From: Novosphingobium sp. PhB57
GTDB taxonomy: Bacteria > Pseudomonadota > Alphaproteobacteria > Sphingomonadales > Sphingomonadaceae
DNA length: 64,000 bases
Assembly (NCBI RefSeq): GCF_004342985.1
Contig: NZ_SMBO01000001.1
Span: forward strand, 682,001 to 746,000
Direction of reading: 5' to 3'
In this document: in pieces, positions 12,714 through 22,312 of the stretch
Numbering within the stretch: the stretch's first letter is position 1
Layout of the letters: every line of letters starts with the position of its first letter
The notes under the pieces: generated by a model
What the model saw: the letters and a program-made list of their open reading frames with translations, nothing else
Told to the model about the DNA's origin: nothing
Databases searched by the model: none
Program-made: the position numbers and the translations under genes

Positions 12714-14249
12714 ATGATGAGTGGTTTTCCGATCCTCAGTCTGATGTTGCTGGTGCCGCTCGCGGCGGCACTGGCGTGTCTTTACCTTGATGCCAAATCG
12801 GCACGCATGGTGGCGCTTCTCGCCACCCTTGCGAACCTTGCCCTTGGCGTCGTCCTCTGGATGAACTTCGACGTCGGCGGCGCGCAGTGGCAGTTCCAGG
12901 AACGGCACGAGCTGTTCTCCGGCTTCTCCTACGCCCTCGGCATCGATGGTATTGCGTTGCTCCTGATCGAGCTTTCCGTCTTCCTCATGCCGATCTGCAT
13001 CGGTGCGAGCTGGAATTCGATAGAGAAACGCGTGGGCGAATACATGGCGGCCTTCCTGCTCGTCGAAACGCTGATGATCGGCGTGTTCACGGCCCAGGAT
13101 ATCTTCCTGTTCTACATGTTCTTCGAAGCCGGCCTCATCCCGATGTACCTGATCATCGGCATCTGGGGCGGCGCGGATCGCATCTACGCCTCGTACAAGT
13201 TCTTCCTCTACACGCTGCTCGGCTCGGTGCTGATGCTCGTGGCGATGTTGTGGATGGTCCACACCGCCGGCACGACGTTCGTCCCGACGTTGATGACTTA
13301 CGACTTCGATCCGCAAGCCCAGACCTGGCTCTGGCTCGCCTTCTTCGCCAGCTTCGCGGTGAAGATGCCGATGTGGCCGGTCCACACCTGGCTTCCGGCG
13401 GCGCACGTTCAGGCGCCGACCGCAGGCTCGGTGATCCTGGCGGGCGTGTTGCTGAAGATGGGTGGCTACGGCTTCATCCGCTTCTCGCTGCCGATGTTCC
13501 CTGAAGCCTCGGCCTACTTCGCGCCGCTGGTCTGGGGCCTGTCGATGGCCGCCGTCGTCATCACCTCGCTCATCGCGCTGGTGCAGGACGACATGAAGAA
13601 GCTGATCGCCTATTCGTCGGTCGCGCATATGGCGATCGTGACCATCGGTCTCTTCGCCTTCAATCCGCAGGGTCTCGAAGGCTCGATGCTGGTCATGCTC
13701 AGCCACGGCCTCGTCTCGGGCGCCTTGTTCCTCTGCGTCGGCATCATCTACGACCGTCTGCACACCCGTGAGATCGCCCGTTACGGCGGCCTTGCCATCA
13801 ACATGCCGCGTTACGCGCTGTTCTTCCTGCTCTTCACGATGGCCTCGATCGGCCTTCCGGGCACCAGCGGTTTCGTCGGGGAATTCCTGAGCCTTGGCGG
13901 TATCTACCAGGTTTCGAGCTGGACGGCGCTGATCTGCACCACCGGTATCATCCTGGGCGCTGCCTACATGCTCTACCTCTATCGCCGTGTCGTCTTTGGC
14001 GACCAGAAGAATGCCGATGCCGCCGCCATGGCCGACCTCGACTTGCGTGAATACCTGATGGTGATCCCGCTCGGTCTCGCGGTGCTGTGGATGGGCGTCT
14101 ACCCCGAGAGCTTCATCGCTCCGATGCGCGCAGACATTGCCGCGCTCGACGCCCGGCTCGCTCGCGCAAAGCCGGAAGGAGACGCCAAGTTGGCCATGGG
14201 CAAGGAAAAGCCTGCGCACGAAGAAGCCGCGCATGAGGGGGCACACTGA
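12714..14249 (+). CDS. nuoM: NADH-quinone oxidoreductase subunit M
   Basis: The second antiporter-like proton channel subunit. Fourteen helices are expected, with [21 protein letters not shown] near residue 140 carrying the key Glu, and the Lys-containing segment [27 protein letters not shown]. 511 aa. The final 25 residues are hydrophilic and rich in Lys, Glu and His. ATG at 12714 is followed at once by a second ATG; either may be used. Confidence 0.97.
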   Translation: MMSGFPILSLMLLVPLAAALACLYLDAKSARMVALLATLANLALGVVLWMNFDVGGAQWQFQERHELFSGFSYALGIDGIALLLIELSVFLMPICIGASWNSIEKRVGEYMAAFLLVETLMIGVFTAQDIFLFYMFFEAGLIPMYLIIGIWGGADRIYASYKFFLYTLLGSVLMLVAMLWMVHTAGTTFVPTLMTYDFDPQAQTWLWLAFFASFAVKMPMWPVHTWLPAAHVQAPTAGSVILAGVLLKMGGYGFIRFSLPMFPEASAYFAPLVWGLSMAAVVITSLIALVQDDMKKLIAYSSVAHMAIVTIGLFAFNPQGLEGSMLVMLSHGLVSGALFLCVGIIYDRLHTREIARYGGLAINMPRYALFFLLFTMASIGLPGTSGFVGEFLSLGGIYQVSSWTALICTTGIILGAAYMLYLYRRVVFGDQKNADAAAMADLDLREYLMVIPLGLAVLWMGVYPESFIAPMRADIAALDARLARAKPEGDAKLAMGKEKPAHEEAAHEGAH

Positions 14250-15712
14250 TGGACTGGTCACAGTCGCTGCGCCTGATCGCGCCGGAAGAAACGCTGAGCA
14301 TCGCAAGCCTCGTCTTGCTCCTGATGGCCGCCTGGGGCGGTGACAAGGCCGCAAAGCTGATCTCCGTTCTCGCCGTGGCGGCGCTCGTCGCCGCCGGTGT
14401 CCTCGTTGCTCCCGCGCTTTGCGGCGGTCACATGGGTGCCGACACTTCGGCTTTCTTCGGCCAGTTCCGTGCCGACGCTTTCGCATCTTACGCCAAGATC
14501 CTGATCTACCTCTCGGCCGCCGTGTCATTGGTAGTAGCCCCGGCCTACTTCGACCGCTTCAAGGCGATGCGCGCGGAGTATCCGGTGCTGGTCCTGCTCG
14601 CCTCGCTGGGCATGGGCATGATGGTTTCGGCCACCGACCTGCTGACCCTCTACATCGGCCTCGAGATGAACTCGCTCGCGGCTTATGTGCTGGCTGCCTT
14701 CCTGCGCACCGACGGCCGTTCGGCTGAAGCGGGCCTCAAGTACTTCGTGCTGGGCGCGCTGGCTTCGGGCATCATGCTCTTCGGCATGAGCCTGACCTAC
14801 GGTTTCGCCGGAACCACCTCGTTCGCCGGTATCAGCGCCTCGATGGCGCAGGGCCTCTCGAACGGTGCGCTGTTCGGCATCGTCTTCGTCTTTGCAGGTC
14901 TTGCCTTCAAGATCAGCGCCGTGCCGTTCCACATGTGGACGCCCGACGTCTATGAAGGCGCACCAACCCCGGTGACCACGCTCTTCGCCACGGCCCCCAA
15001 GGTCGCCGCGATGGTCCTGACCATGCGCGTTGCCATCGAAGCCTTCGGCGACCAGGCAGCCGCCTGGCAGCAGATCGTGGTCTTCGCAGCGCTTGCCTCG
15101 ATCGTCGTCGGTGCTCTTGGCGCCATCGGCCAGTCGAACATCAAGCGACTGATGGCCTATTCCTCGATCAACAACGTCGGCTTCATGCTCGTCGGTCTTG
15201 CCGTGGCAACCCAGCAGGGCGTTTCGGCCATGCTGTTCTACCTCGCGATCTACGTCGCGATGTCGGTAGGCGGCTTCGTTGTTATCCTGATGCTCAAGGA
15301 TGCCGACGGCAACCCCGTTGAGGATCTCGGCAAGATGGCCGGTCTGTCGCGCACCCGTCCGGGCCTGGCCCTGGCGCTGGCGATGGTCATGTTCAGCCTC
15401 GCCGGTATCCCGCCGATGTTCGGCTTCTGGGGCAAGTTCCTGGTCTTCAAGGCCGCTGTCGACGGTGGCATGATCGCTCTTGCGGCCATCGGCTTCGCGG
15501 CTTCCGTCATTGGCGCCTTCTACTATCTGAAGGTCGTCAAGGTCGTCTATTTCGACGAACCGGCCGATGTGGTGAAGGGCGAGAGCGATGTCTGGCACAA
15601 GCTGATCCTCGTGCTGGCCTGCATCTTCATCTCGCCGCTGGGCTATCTGGCCAGCAAGTGGCTGGGCGGGCTGGCTGATACGGCCGCAGCGGCCCTGTTC
15701 TCCGGCCTTTGA
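14249..15712 (+). CDS. nuoN: NADH-quinone oxidoreductase subunit N
   Basis: The third antiporter-like subunit and last gene of the core nuo operon. Family motifs LYIGLEMNSLAAYVLAAF near residue 130 and VPFHMWTPDVYEGAPTPVT near residue 228 are present, with GQSNIKRLMAYSSINNVGFML later. 487 aa. The ATG overlaps the nuoM stop and the stop overlaps the TTG of birA, so transcription evidently runs on into the cofactor genes. Confidence 0.97.
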   Translation: MDWSQSLRLIAPEETLSIASLVLLLMAAWGGDKAAKLISVLAVAALVAAGVLVAPALCGGHMGADTSAFFGQFRADAFASYAKILIYLSAAVSLVVAPAYFDRFKAMRAEYPVLVLLASLGMGMMVSATDLLTLYIGLEMNSLAAYVLAAFLRTDGRSAEAGLKYFVLGALASGIMLFGMSLTYGFAGTTSFAGISASMAQGLSNGALFGIVFVFAGLAFKISAVPFHMWTPDVYEGAPTPVTTLFATAPKVAAMVLTMRVAIEAFGDQAAAWQQIVVFAALASIVVGALGAIGQSNIKRLMAYSSINNVGFMLVGLAVATQQGVSAMLFYLAIYVAMSVGGFVVILMLKDADGNPVEDLGKMAGLSRTRPGLALALAMVMFSLAGIPPMFGFWGKFLVFKAAVDGGMIALAAIGFAASVIGAFYYLKVVKVVYFDEPADVVKGESDVWHKLILVLACIFISPLGYLASKWLGGLADTAAAALFSGL

Positions 15713-16425
15713 TAGAGGTCGTAGAAGAGACGGCATCGACCAACGCGGACCTCGTCCGGCGCCTGGGCGCCGGCGAGGGCCTGGCGGAAGGTTTCTGGCT
15801 GCGTGCGGTGCGACAGAGCGCCGGACGCGGCCGCCGCGGCCGGGAATGGTCCTCGCCCGAAGGCAATCTCTACGCCAGCACCGTCGTCGCGCTGAGAGCC
15901 GACGACCCCTGGGTTCACACCCTTGCTTTCGTCGCGGCGCTTTCCGTGCACGACCTCATGCTCTCTCAGCTGGGGGCTGGCGCGGATTGCCAGCTCAAGT
16001 GGCCGAACGACGTGCTGGTCGGCGGCGCCAAGATCTGCGGCATCCTGCTGGAGCGCAGGGGCGATCATGTGATCGTCGGGATCGGCGTCAACGTCGTCAC
16101 GGCGCCGGAACTTGCCGACCGCGCGACAACGTCGGTCCGCAAGGCAAACCCTGAAAATCACAGCGCTGCACATACCGTTCTCGGCGATCTGGCGGACCGC
16201 TTCGCGGCGCGTCTTGCGCAGTGGCGCATGGAAGGACTGGCCTCGACGCTGGCCGACTGGACTCGTCATGCTCATCCTCCGGGAACGCCGCTGTTGGTGA
16301 CGCTGGACGAGGAAGGGCTGCTGCCAGGTGCCTTTGCCGGGCTTGACCCGGACGGAGCATTGCGCTTGCGTCTGGCCGACGGGTCCCTACGTGTCGTTCA
16401 CGCCGGTGACGTTTCGCTCGCCTGA
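15709..16425 (+). CDS. birA: Biotin--[acetyl-CoA-carboxylase] ligase
   Basis: Catalyses ATP-dependent attachment of biotin to the biotin carrier domain of carboxylases. The biotinoyl-AMP loop GRGRRGREW is near residue 26 and the catalytic segment [19 protein letters not shown] near residue 95. 238 aa; it lacks the N-terminal winged-helix found in E. coli BirA, so it is a ligase only and should not repress biotin genes. Start TTG at 15709 overlaps the nuoN stop. In operon with nuoN and coaX. Confidence 0.93.
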   Translation: MIEVVEETASTNADLVRRLGAGEGLAEGFWLRAVRQSAGRGRRGREWSSPEGNLYASTVVALRADDPWVHTLAFVAALSVHDLMLSQLGAGADCQLKWPNDVLVGGAKICGILLERRGDHVIVGIGVNVVTAPELADRATTSVRKANPENHSAAHTVLGDLADRFAARLAQWRMEGLASTLADWTRHAHPPGTPLLVTLDEEGLLPGAFAGLDPDGALRLRLADGSLRVVHAGDVSLA

Positions 16426-16435
16426 AGGAAATTCC

Positions 16436-17215
16436 ATGCTGCTTGCCATTGATGCCGGCAACACCAATGTCGTCTTCGCGCTGTTCGAGGGACGCACTTT
16501 GCGCGGGCGCTGGCGCATTGCCACGGACCCCCGCCGCACGGGTGATGAATATGCGGTATGGCTCATGCAGCTTCTCTCGATCCGCGGCGTAGCGGCGGAA
16601 GAGATCAAGAGCATCATCATCTCGACCGTGGTCCCGCGCGCGCTACACAATCTCGAGATACTCTGCCGGCACTATTTCGATGTCGAACCGCTGGTGGCGG
16701 GCGTCGGCAAGGCGGACTACGCGATCGACATCGACGTCGATCAGCCCAAGTCGCTCGGTGCCGACCGTGCGGTCAACGCCATTGCCGCGCATGAACGACA
16801 CGGGGGCGATCTCATCGTCGTCGATTTCGGCACTGCCACCACGTTCGACGTGGTAGACTACAACGGCGCCTACAAGGGCGGCATCATTTCGCCGGGCATC
16901 AACCTGTCGCTGGACGCGCTGGTGGGCAATACGGCCAAGCTGCCGCGCATCGCCATTGCCGTACCCACGACGAAGAGCGTGATCGGTCGTAATACCGAGG
17001 ACCAGATGCTGATCGGCGTGTTCTGGGGCTATGTGGCGATGATGGAGGGCCTGATCGCCCGCATGCGCAACGAGATTGGTCGCCCCGCCAAGGTCATCGC
17101 GACCGGCGGGCTGGCCGTACTGTTCGACGAGGCTTCCGATATTTTCGACGCGGTCGATCCCGACCTGACGCTCGAAGGCCTCGCCATTCTTGCCGAAAGG
17201 GCATCCAAGAAGTGA
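16436..17215 (+). CDS. coaX: Type III pantothenate kinase
   Basis: Phosphorylates pantothenate, the first step of CoA synthesis. The ASKHA-fold motifs are visible: [12 protein letters not shown] at residues 6-17, [12 protein letters not shown] near 108, and [11 protein letters not shown] near 127. 259 aa, normal for CoaX. I start at the ATG at 16436, which has GAAGGAAA upstream and places DAGNT at the correct position; the frame is open further upstream inside birA but that part is not family sequence. The stop overlaps the rnj GTG. Confidence 0.95.
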   Translation: MLLAIDAGNTNVVFALFEGRTLRGRWRIATDPRRTGDEYAVWLMQLLSIRGVAAEEIKSIIISTVVPRALHNLEILCRHYFDVEPLVAGVGKADYAIDIDVDQPKSLGADRAVNAIAAHERHGGDLIVVDFGTATTFDVVDYNGAYKGGIISPGINLSLDALVGNTAKLPRIAIAVPTTKSVIGRNTEDQMLIGVFWGYVAMMEGLIARMRNEIGRPAKVIATGGLAVLFDEASDIFDAVDPDLTLEGLAILAERASKK

Positions 17216-18837
17216 TTCCAGGTAACGAACTGCTGTTTTGCGCGCTCGGTGGCTCGGGCGAGATTGGCATGAACGTCAATCTCTACGGCTGCCAGGGCAA
17301 ATGGCTTATGGTCGACCTGGGCATGACCTTCGGCATGAACGAATATCCCGGCGTGGACCTGATTTTCGCGGACCTCGATTTCATCGAGGGGGAGCGCGAA
17401 AACCTGCTGGGCATCGTCCTCACTCACGCGCATGAGGATCACATCGGCGCGGTTCCGTATTTTGCCGAGGAACTGAACGTTCCGATCTACGCCACGCCCT
17501 TCACCGCGCGCCTGGTGGCGGCGAAGCTGGAGGAAGCCGGCATTCTTGACCGGGTCGAACTGATCGTCATCGATCACCTCGACCAGTTCCAGCTCGGACC
17601 ATTCGGTATTCGCTACGTGCCGCTTGCGCACTCGATTGCCGAGGGCAACGCCCTGCTGATCGACACCCCGTTCGGCCGCATCTTCCATACCGGCGACTGG
17701 AAGCTGGACGACGAGCCCCAGGTGGGCACGCCCGCGACCCAGGCGGAACTGACCGAAATCGGCGAGAACGGTGTGCTGGCGCTCGTCTGTGATTCGACGA
17801 ACGTCTTCAATCCCGAGGCATCCGGTTCCGAAGGCGAGGTCTATCGCGGCCTGCTGGAGGAAGTGAAGCGGCACCGCGGCCGCCGGGTTCTGGTGACCAC
17901 CTTTGCTTCGAACGTGGCCCGTCTTCAGACGCTGGGCGAGGTGGCCCGCAAGACCAACCGCAAGCTCTGCGTCGCGGGTCGCTCGCTGGACCGGATCATC
18001 GAGACCGGGCAGGCCAGCGGCTATCTCAAGAAACTGCCCGAGCTGGTCGATGTCGAAACCGCGATGGATCTGCCGCGCGGCGAAGTGCTGATCGTCGCAA
18101 CGGGCGGACAGGGCGAGCCGCGCGCGGCGCTTTCACGGATTTCCGAGGGCAATCACCCGATCAAGCTGGAGAAGGGCGATGTCGTCCTGTTCTCAAGCCG
18201 CCAGATTCCTGGAAACGAGATCCCGATCGGACGGATCCAGAACCGGCTCTCGGACGCTGGGATCGTCATCGTCACGGACCGTCAGAGCATGATCCACGTT
18301 TCGGGCCATCCCGGGCGGCCCGAACTGGTGGCGCTCTATAGTTGGCTCAAGCCCGAGATCCTGCTCCCGGTCCATGGCGAAATCCGCCACATGCGCGAAC
18401 AGGCGAGGCTCGGCGTGGAAAGCGGCATTCCGCACGCGGTGTTCCAGAAGAACGGCGATCTCGTGCGCCTGGCGCCCGGTCGTCCGGGCAAGTTCGGCGA
18501 GGTCCATTCCGGGCGGCTGATCCTTGATGGCGATATCATCGCGCCCGCCGATGGCGACGCCATGGTCATGCGGCGCCGGATCGCCTTCAACGGTGTGGTT
18601 TCGGTTGCCGCGGATCGCCGCGGCAACGTTCAGGTCGCGGCGATCGGGCTCCCGCTCGACGAGGACTACGCCAAGTTCATCGACGAGGCGCAGCGCGATG
18701 TCGCCAATGCCCTGGGCAAGGCGAAGAAATCGGACCGCGAAGTTCGGGTCGAGGCGGCCCGCCTGGCCGCCCGCCGCGCGGCTACGCGCTGGTCGGGCAA
18801 GAAGCCGCAAGTGCAGGTCATGCTGCTGGAGGATTGA
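17212..18837 (+). CDS. rnj: Ribonuclease J (metallo-beta-lactamase/beta-CASP)
   Basis: A dual 5'-exo/endoribonuclease of RNA maturation and decay. The metal-binding motif HAHEDH is at residues 72-77, followed by beta-CASP features and a C-terminal [13 protein letters not shown] segment near residue 385. 541 aa, close to the usual 550. Starts with GTG at 17212 overlapping the coaX stop. Its place after birA-coaX and before a small DUF1467 gene is characteristic of sphingomonads. Confidence 0.95.
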   Translation: MIPGNELLFCALGGSGEIGMNVNLYGCQGKWLMVDLGMTFGMNEYPGVDLIFADLDFIEGERENLLGIVLTHAHEDHIGAVPYFAEELNVPIYATPFTARLVAAKLEEAGILDRVELIVIDHLDQFQLGPFGIRYVPLAHSIAEGNALLIDTPFGRIFHTGDWKLDDEPQVGTPATQAELTEIGENGVLALVCDSTNVFNPEASGSEGEVYRGLLEEVKRHRGRRVLVTTFASNVARLQTLGEVARKTNRKLCVAGRSLDRIIETGQASGYLKKLPELVDVETAMDLPRGEVLIVATGGQGEPRAALSRISEGNHPIKLEKGDVVLFSSRQIPGNEIPIGRIQNRLSDAGIVIVTDRQSMIHVSGHPGRPELVALYSWLKPEILLPVHGEIRHMREQARLGVESGIPHAVFQKNGDLVRLAPGRPGKFGEVHSGRLILDGDIIAPADGDAMVMRRRIAFNGVVSVAADRRGNVQVAAIGLPLDEDYAKFIDEAQRDVANALGKAKKSDREVRVEAARLAARRAATRWSGKKPQVQVMLLED

Positions 18838-18841
18838 GGCG

Positions 18842-19138
18842 ATGGCGATGCAATGGACTTCGATGGTGGCGATCTACGGCCTGTTCTGGGTCCTGAGCGC
18901 CTTTCTCGTCATGCCTTTCGGTCTTCGTACCCCGAACGAAGTGGAAGGTTTTCGCGTCGAAAAGGGCCATGCGGACAGCGCCCCGGTCAATTTCCGGCCG
19001 CGCCTGATCGCGAGGCGCGCCACGCTGCTCGCGGTCGTGCTTTTCGGGCTCTACTACGTGAATTATGCCCAGCAGTGGATCACGGTTAGCGATCTCAACT
19101 TCTTCGGGAAGCCGCCGGTTCAGGACCTCGGATACTGA
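18842..19138 (+). CDS. DUF1467 family small membrane protein
   Basis: 98 aa with two transmembrane helices (about residues 8-24 and 62-78) separated by a hydrophilic loop containing PFGLRTPNEVEGF, a feature of the alphaproteobacterial DUF1467 family of unknown function. GGAGG lies nine bases before ATG 18842; a second in-frame ATG at 18848 is the alternative. It ends the nuo-birA-coaX-rnj transcription unit just before a strong terminator. Confidence 0.85.
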   Translation: MAMQWTSMVAIYGLFWVLSAFLVMPFGLRTPNEVEGFRVEKGHADSAPVNFRPRLIARRATLLAVVLFGLYYVNYAQQWITVSDLNFFGKPPVQDLGY

Positions 19139-19145
19139 GGGTCAC

Positions 19146-19178
19146 AAAAAAGCCCGCCTGATGAAGGCGGGCTTTTTT
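19146..19178. terminator. Bidirectional rho-independent terminator
   Basis: Seven-pair stem GCCCGCC/GGCGGGC with a seven-base loop, flanked by six A on one side and six T on the other, so it works on both strands. It sits between two convergent genes, DUF1467 (plus) and the coiled-coil protein (minus). Confidence 0.93.
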
Positions 19179-19198
19179 CATGTCACATTGCCGAGCGA

Positions 19199-21871
19199 TC
19201 AGCTGCGCAGACGTTCGATTCCCTGAGCCAGTGCGACATAGAGCTTGCCCATGTCCGACGAGAGCAGGGTGACGCCCAGCGCATTGCCGTCCCGGGTCGA
19301 GAGGACCTGTCGCAGGATCGATTCGAAGTCGTGGATGTAGCGGCTGACGTGCTCGCGGAAGGCATCTTCGCGTTCGAACAGCTGCTGGATCGACTTGATT
19401 TCCCCGGCATCGAGCAGCGAAACAGCCCGGCGCGTGAAGATCCCGCGATCGCCGCGGAGATAGGAGGCCCAGGCGGTGTCGGAAACATCGCTCGATAGCG
19501 CCGAGGCAATGTCGATGGCGTTGGAATTCAGGGACTCGGTGATCAGCGCCACGCGGCGGGCGAAATCGTTGTCGACCTGCTCCTCGGCCTGCTCGCGCGC
19601 CTGGGTGACGCGGCTTTCGAGATTGCCGACGAGGTCTTCGACCTTGGAGAGCTGTTCGCGAAGCTGGATGGTCGCTTCGCGGGCGGCGCCGGAAGCGTGG
19701 GCCACGGCCTGATCGAGTTGCCCAGTTACTTCCGCGACGCGCGTGCGCATGGAGCGATCGATGGCCTGCGCGCTTTCCGTCCCGAGGTTTTCCGCCACCT
19801 GGGCGATGCGCGCGGCGCTGTCGGTCTCGATCGCGCCGACGGAGTCCTCGATCGACTTGCCAAGCGCTGCAAGGGCGGCCTGCAGTTCGGTCTGGGCCCG
19901 GCCGGCAGCGGTTTGCGTTGCCGTGTCGATATCGGTGATGGACGTGTGCAGGACGCGCAGCAGGTCGGCGTGTGCGGCGCCGTGCTCCGACAGATCCGAA
20001 TGCATGGCGGAAAGCTCGTCCGCGAAATCCTTGAGGTTGGTGCCGGACTGCTCGACGCCGCCTGCGAGTTCCTCGCCGCTTCTGGCCGATTGGCGCAGAG
20101 CCTCCAGAACGCTGGCAATACCGGCATGAAGGCGGTTGAGGCGCTCCTCGGAGACGACCAGCGCCTCGGGAAGATCGTTATGGGCAAAGCGTGCGCTGCC
20201 CTGGATCAGCTCCAGCAGCCGTACGCTCGTCTCGGTGAGCTTTTCGACTTCGCCATCGGTCGCCGAGAGCGTCGCGCGGGCGGCCGTGAGGCGCTCGGTC
20301 AATTGCGCCAGGCTGCCGCGCAGACGGGTTTCGAGGGCTTCGCTGCTGCCGACGATGGCGCCGAAACGGGCTTCATATTCGCCAAGTTCGCCGCTTACGG
20401 CCACGGCGCGTTCGCTCAGGGCGGAGGCCTGCAGGCGCTGATTTTCAAGACGTTCGGCGATGGCATGGTCGAGATTGCCAAGCATCTGGTCGATGCGCGC
20501 GACGGCGTGGCGTTCCTGTTCGGCCTGGCGGGCCTGACGCTCACCGAGTTCGCTCGCAAGCCGTTCGCGGCGGGCAGAAATCTCGCGGTCGAGGTTTTCG
20601 GCATCGTTGCCGATCGCCTCCAGGCTGCCACGCAGCGCGGACAGAGCCGTGTCCTGAGCCCGGGTGATGCCGCGCGCCACTTCGCCCTGTTCCTCGTGCA
20701 GGTCGTCGAGCGCCTGCCGCCAGGCTTCTGCGGCGCGGCCTTCGCCATCGCGCAAGGCGCGCGAGACGACGTCGCTTTCCTCACGCAAGGCCACGAGCCG
20801 GGCGCGAAGCGAAGTGAGGCTTTCTTCCTCATGACGGTCGAGCTGTCCGCGGGTCTGCGCGATTTCTTCCTCGAGCGCTTCGGCCCGGGTTCGAATGGAT
20901 TCGAGCGCAGCGACTTCGTGGCCGTCAAGCTCGCTGCGGAAGGCCGTCCCGCGTTCGGAAAGCAGGTCGAAGCGCCGGTCCGCCAGGGCAGCGACCTGTT
21001 CGCCGCGTGCATGGATTTCGGTCAGCGCTGCTTCCACGGATTCCCGCAGCCGGGCAACCTGCCGTTCGCTGGCGGAGCCGAACTCGTTCAGGCGATTGAA
21101 GCCGTTGATCATGTCTTCCAGCTGGACATGGGCAGCGCGGCCGGCGTTGCCGATATTGTTAGTGACGTCCTTGGCCGAACTGGCGATGACGGGGAGCTGA
21201 TTGCGCAGCTTCTCCATGTTGTCGAGAGCGGCCTGGCTGACCCCGCTGATCGATTCCACGCGCGAGCCGTTCTCGCGGATCAGGCCCTGCAAGCGCTCAG
21301 CGTTTGCGGAAAGCCGCTCGGTGGCAATGCGCCCCAGCGATTCCAGATCGCGCGACTGGGCGGCGATGAATTCCCGCGCCAGGCTGAGTTCGCGGTTGAC
21401 CGTAGTCAGGCGCGTTTCAAGCTGCGCGGACTCGTTCGACAGGGCCCGGGCGACATTGCCGAAACGCCTGCTTTCGCGCGAGCTGTGGCGCAGGACCAAC
21501 AGCCAGACCATGCCGACCAGCAAGAGCGGCACCGCCCACTGCACGACAAGGGCGGGGACGGTGTCGAGGCTCAGGGTCTCGAAATGCGGGGAGAGGGCGT
21601 AGAGAAAGAACGCCGTCCAGCCCAGGGTCGCGGCGCCGGCCAGCGAAGGGGCCAGCCAATCGCGCGAGGGGGCGGCAAGGGCCGGTTCCTCGGTGGCGAC
21701 CCAAGCGTTGCGCCAGGCATCTTCCGAAATCGCTTCTGCGGGTTCCGGCGGCGAAACGCCCACTGCCAAGGTTTCGTTCATGCGGTCTTCCGAGTTTCCG
21801 TCCGCAGTGCGGGCCGAATTGTCTTCGCTGCCATTCGCGCCGAGCGCGACGATCCTGTTTTCCCCAGCCAT
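19199..21871 (-). CDS. Membrane-anchored long coiled-coil protein
   Basis: About 890 aa of unknown function. After a 70-residue hydrophilic N-terminal part come two transmembrane helices (about residues 75-93 and 105-128), and then roughly 750 residues that are almost all heptad-rich helix with many Glu, Arg, Ala and Leu. The last part contains an LDAGEIKSIQQLFERED-like globular end with few heptads. The layout recalls cytoplasmic coiled-coil proteins that organise the cell envelope or chromosome, but there is no P-loop, so it is not an SMC ATPase. I start at ATG 21871; GTG 21898 would add nine residues. Neither has a strong ribosome site. I cannot name a function. Confidence 0.85.
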   Translation of the reverse strand: MAGENRIVALGANGSEDNSARTADGNSEDRMNETLAVGVSPPEPAEAISEDAWRNAWVATEEPALAAPSRDWLAPSLAGAATLGWTAFFLYALSPHFETLSLDTVPALVVQWAVPLLLVGMVWLLVLRHSSRESRRFGNVARALSNESAQLETRLTTVNRELSLAREFIAAQSRDLESLGRIATERLSANAERLQGLIRENGSRVESISGVSQAALDNMEKLRNQLPVIASSAKDVTNNIGNAGRAAHVQLEDMINGFNRLNEFGSASERQVARLRESVEAALTEIHARGEQVAALADRRFDLLSERGTAFRSELDGHEVAALESIRTRAEALEEEIAQTRGQLDRHEEESLTSLRARLVALREESDVVSRALRDGEGRAAEAWRQALDDLHEEQGEVARGITRAQDTALSALRGSLEAIGNDAENLDREISARRERLASELGERQARQAEQERHAVARIDQMLGNLDHAIAERLENQRLQASALSERAVAVSGELGEYEARFGAIVGSSEALETRLRGSLAQLTERLTAARATLSATDGEVEKLTETSVRLLELIQGSARFAHNDLPEALVVSEERLNRLHAGIASVLEALRQSARSGEELAGGVEQSGTNLKDFADELSAMHSDLSEHGAAHADLLRVLHTSITDIDTATQTAAGRAQTELQAALAALGKSIEDSVGAIETDSAARIAQVAENLGTESAQAIDRSMRTRVAEVTGQLDQAVAHASGAAREATIQLREQLSKVEDLVGNLESRVTQAREQAEEQVDNDFARRVALITESLNSNAIDIASALSSDVSDTAWASYLRGDRGIFTRRAVSLLDAGEIKSIQQLFEREDAFREHVSRYIHDFESILRQVLSTRDGNALGVTLLSSDMGKLYVALAQGIERLRS

Positions 21872-21940
21872 GGGATCAGGATACCACGCGGGAGGCACCT
21901 ATAAAGCCCACTTTAACCCTTTGGGCATTAAGCTGGGGAA

Positions 21941-22243
21941 ATGGCTTATGAAGCAGGTGCCCTCGAAGCGACCCTCGCCGCGGCAGCGGGCGGGGATCCC
22001 GCGCTTTTCGCGGAGTTGCGCGCGTCCTATCTGGAAAGCGTGGCGCGGCAGGCCGATCTGCTGGCCCGATCCCGTTGCGATGGCAATTGGCACCTTGCGG
22101 CCATGCGGCTGAAGGGGTTGGCGGCCAGCTTCCATTCGGCCCAGCTCCTGGCCCTGGCGGAGCAGGCGCTGGACGGCGCTCCCGGCGAACCCGGAGTGAT
22201 AAGGCGCCTCGATGCCTATCTTGCCGAGTTTTCCGCCAGCTGA
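21941..22243 (+). CDS. Hpt-like protein lacking the phospho-histidine
   Basis: 100 aa, all helical. Residues 50-77 read as the core helix hairpin of a histidine phosphotransfer domain: WHLAAMRLKGLAASF matches the usual AAHRLKGSA pattern, and a second helix LLALAEQALDGAP follows. The residue that should be the phosphorylated His is Met55; the only nearby histidines are His51 and His65, out of register. So it looks like an Hpt-fold protein that cannot be phosphorylated in the ordinary way. It is divergent from the coiled-coil gene with about 70 bases between starts. Fold call moderately sure; partner unknown. Confidence 0.7.
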   Translation: MAYEAGALEATLAAAAGGDPALFAELRASYLESVARQADLLARSRCDGNWHLAAMRLKGLAASFHSAQLLALAEQALDGAPGEPGVIRRLDAYLAEFSAS

Positions 22244-22312
22244 TGCAAGCGTCGCGCTTGGCACCGGGCTGCCCTTTGCCTAAGTGGCTAAGGGTCGCTG
22301 GAGGTTAACACA

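Noticed and set aside
19697..21904. 735-codon plus-strand frame opposite the coiled-coil gene
   Set aside because: Coiled-coil frame has heptads and transmembrane helices; the opposite frame does not resemble a protein, though such a long pair deserves caution.
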